From: JAWLCA01 sp050485905
GTDB taxonomy: Bacteria; Pseudomonadota; Alphaproteobacteria; Rhodobacterales; Rhodobacteraceae
Assembly: GCA_050485905.1 (NCBI GenBank)
Contig: JBJHCH010000152.1
Span: 1 to 6,767 of the forward strand
Direction of reading: 5' to 3'
Length of the DNA stretch: 6,767 nucleotides
In this document: positions 5,943-6,767 of the stretch, in pieces
Layout of the letters: every line of letters begins with the position of its first letter
Numbering within the stretch: position 1 is the first letter of the stretch
Made by a program: the position numbers and the translations under genes
Notes under the pieces: model-generated
What the model was told of the DNA's origin: nothing
Database searches by the model: none
Seen by the model: only the letters and a program-made list of their open reading frames with translations

Positions 5943-6767
5943 ATGAAGAAACACCTTTTCATCGCCACGGCCGTCGGAGCGCTTCTCGCTTTGCCGTCCA
6001 TGGCAGCCGCCCAAGAGGGCTGGTATGTCCGGGGGGCGCTCGGCTACGGCGCTCCAGGCGACATGGGCGTCGAAGGAGTCCTGAACGGCGACATCAGCGG
6101 CAAGAGCAATCTGCGTGAAGCGCTCGCCGCGGGCTACCAGTGGAACAACTGGCGCTTCGACGTCGAACTGGCTCACCGCTACAACGACACCGGCGCGGTC
6201 GGCAATTTCGAGGACAGCTACAGCTCGATCCACGCCTGGTCGGGCATGTTCAACGCCTTCTACGAATTCGGCTCCCCCCAGAGCGCCTTCCGCCCCTATG
6301 TGGGCGCAGGCCTGGGCTGGGTCGAGGGCAGCTTCTCCGCGGGCGGCTGGGACACCGGCACCGTGGGCCCGACCTCCAGCTACGTCACCTTCAGGGAGAA
6401 GAGCACCGCGATCGGTTACCAAGGCATCGCGGGCGTGGCCTGGTACCTGACCCCGAATTTGGCGCTCGACACCGAGTATCGCTACTTCGGTTTCAACAGC
6501 ACCTCCTACGGGGCTTCCGCTGACGTGGACCGTTACGGCAGCCACGAGGGCTGGGTCGGCCTGCGTTACACCTTCGCGGCTCCGCCTGCTCCGCCCCCTC
6601 CGCCGCCTCCGCCTCCGCCGCCCCCGCCGCCTCCGCCCCCGCCACCGCCTCCGGCTGCCGCGTGTGAGGATGTCGGCTTCGTGGTGTATTTCGAGTGGGA
6701 TCGCTCGAACATCACCGATCAGGCGCGTTCGGTCGTGAACGAAGCGGTCAACGAAGCCCGCACCTGC
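5943..6767 (+). CDS. OmpA-family outer-membrane protein, 3' end missing
   Basis: The frame is open from the ATG to the window edge (275 residues, no stop seen). Residues 1-23 are a clear signal peptide (MKKHLFIATAVGALL, cleavage likely after MAAA). Residues 24-211 fit a small eight-strand OmpA/Omp-type barrel: alternating aromatic strands, GWYVRGALGYG at the start, FRPYVGAGLGWVEG in the middle, and GWVGLRYTF as the last strand. An extreme proline linker follows, with 21 consecutive prolines (217-237). From Cys241 the OmpA-like peptidoglycan-binding domain begins with FVVYFEWDRSNIT, the known first strand of that domain; the window ends at Cys275, before the residues that bind diaminopimelate. 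Its likely role is to anchor the outer membrane to the cell wall. Such proteins are usually abundant. It lies 84 bp after the receptor gene, on the same strand, behind a strong stem-loop. Confidence 0.93.
   Translation, partial: MKKHLFIATAVGALLALPSMAAAQEGWYVRGALGYGAPGDMGVEGVLNGDISGKSNLREALAAGYQWNNWRFDVELAHRYNDTGAVGNFEDSYSSIHAWSGMFNAFYEFGSPQSAFRPYVGAGLGWVEGSFSAGGWDTGTVGPTSSYVTFREKSTAIGYQGIAGVAWYLTPNLALDTEYRYFGFNSTSYGASADVDRYGSHEGWVGLRYTFAAPPAPPPPPPPPPPPPPPPPPPPPPAAACEDVGFVVYFEWDRSNITDQARSVVNEAVNEARTC
6591..6653 (+). repeat. Proline-codon run (21 consecutive CCN codons)
   Basis: Sixty-three bases made only of CCG, CCT, CCC and one CCA codon, with CCGCCT as the most frequent unit. It encodes the linker between barrel and peptidoglycan-binding domain. 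Two more prolines stand just upstream (6582-6587), separated by one alanine. The mixed codons show it is not a perfect microsatellite, but the near-repeats could still change length by slippage in steps of three, keeping the frame. Confidence 0.9.

Noticed and set aside
5895..6545. Minus-strand frame of 216 codons opposite the OmpA-family gene
   Set aside because: The plus-strand frame has a signal peptide, barrel pattern and OmpA domain start; the antisense frame has none and runs through the terminator.

Overview
The window looks like a high-GC alphaproteobacterial chromosome segment, probably from the Caulobacterales/Maricaulales/Hyphomonadaceae side. This is inferred from the base composition, the style of the roughly 1,120-residue TonB-dependent receptor, and an OmpA-family protein with a long proline linker before its C-terminal domain. 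No rRNA, tRNA, CRISPR array, insertion sequence or phage gene is visible.

Layout: positions 1-349 hold no supportable gene, only GC-rich sequence with several potential stem-loops. Positions 350-2191 on the minus strand encode threonyl-tRNA synthetase (thrS) with the editing, catalytic and anticodon-binding domains but no N-terminal TGS domain. A divergent intergenic region (2192-2484) carries the upstream signals of thrS and of the receptor gene. Positions 2485-5858 on the plus strand hold a complete TonB-dependent outer-membrane receptor locus that is split by a -1 frame change near 3505-3518. The signal peptide, plug and first barrel strands lie in one frame, and most of the barrel in another. 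A strong stem-loop follows its stop codon (5878-5918). An OmpA-family outer-membrane protein gene starts at 5943 and runs off the right edge, cut just inside its peptidoglycan-binding domain.

Functionally, thrS is a housekeeping translation gene that only shares an upstream region with the two cell-envelope genes. The receptor would take up a ligand across the outer membrane using TonB/ExbBD energy, and the OmpA-like protein would tie the outer membrane to peptidoglycan. Nothing here identifies the receptor's substrate. I see no convincing new multi-gene system. The points most worth checking are the receptor frameshift, the TGS-less synthetase with CPHHH in place of the usual CPGH, the 21-proline linker, and the hairpin placed almost directly in front of the OmpA start.
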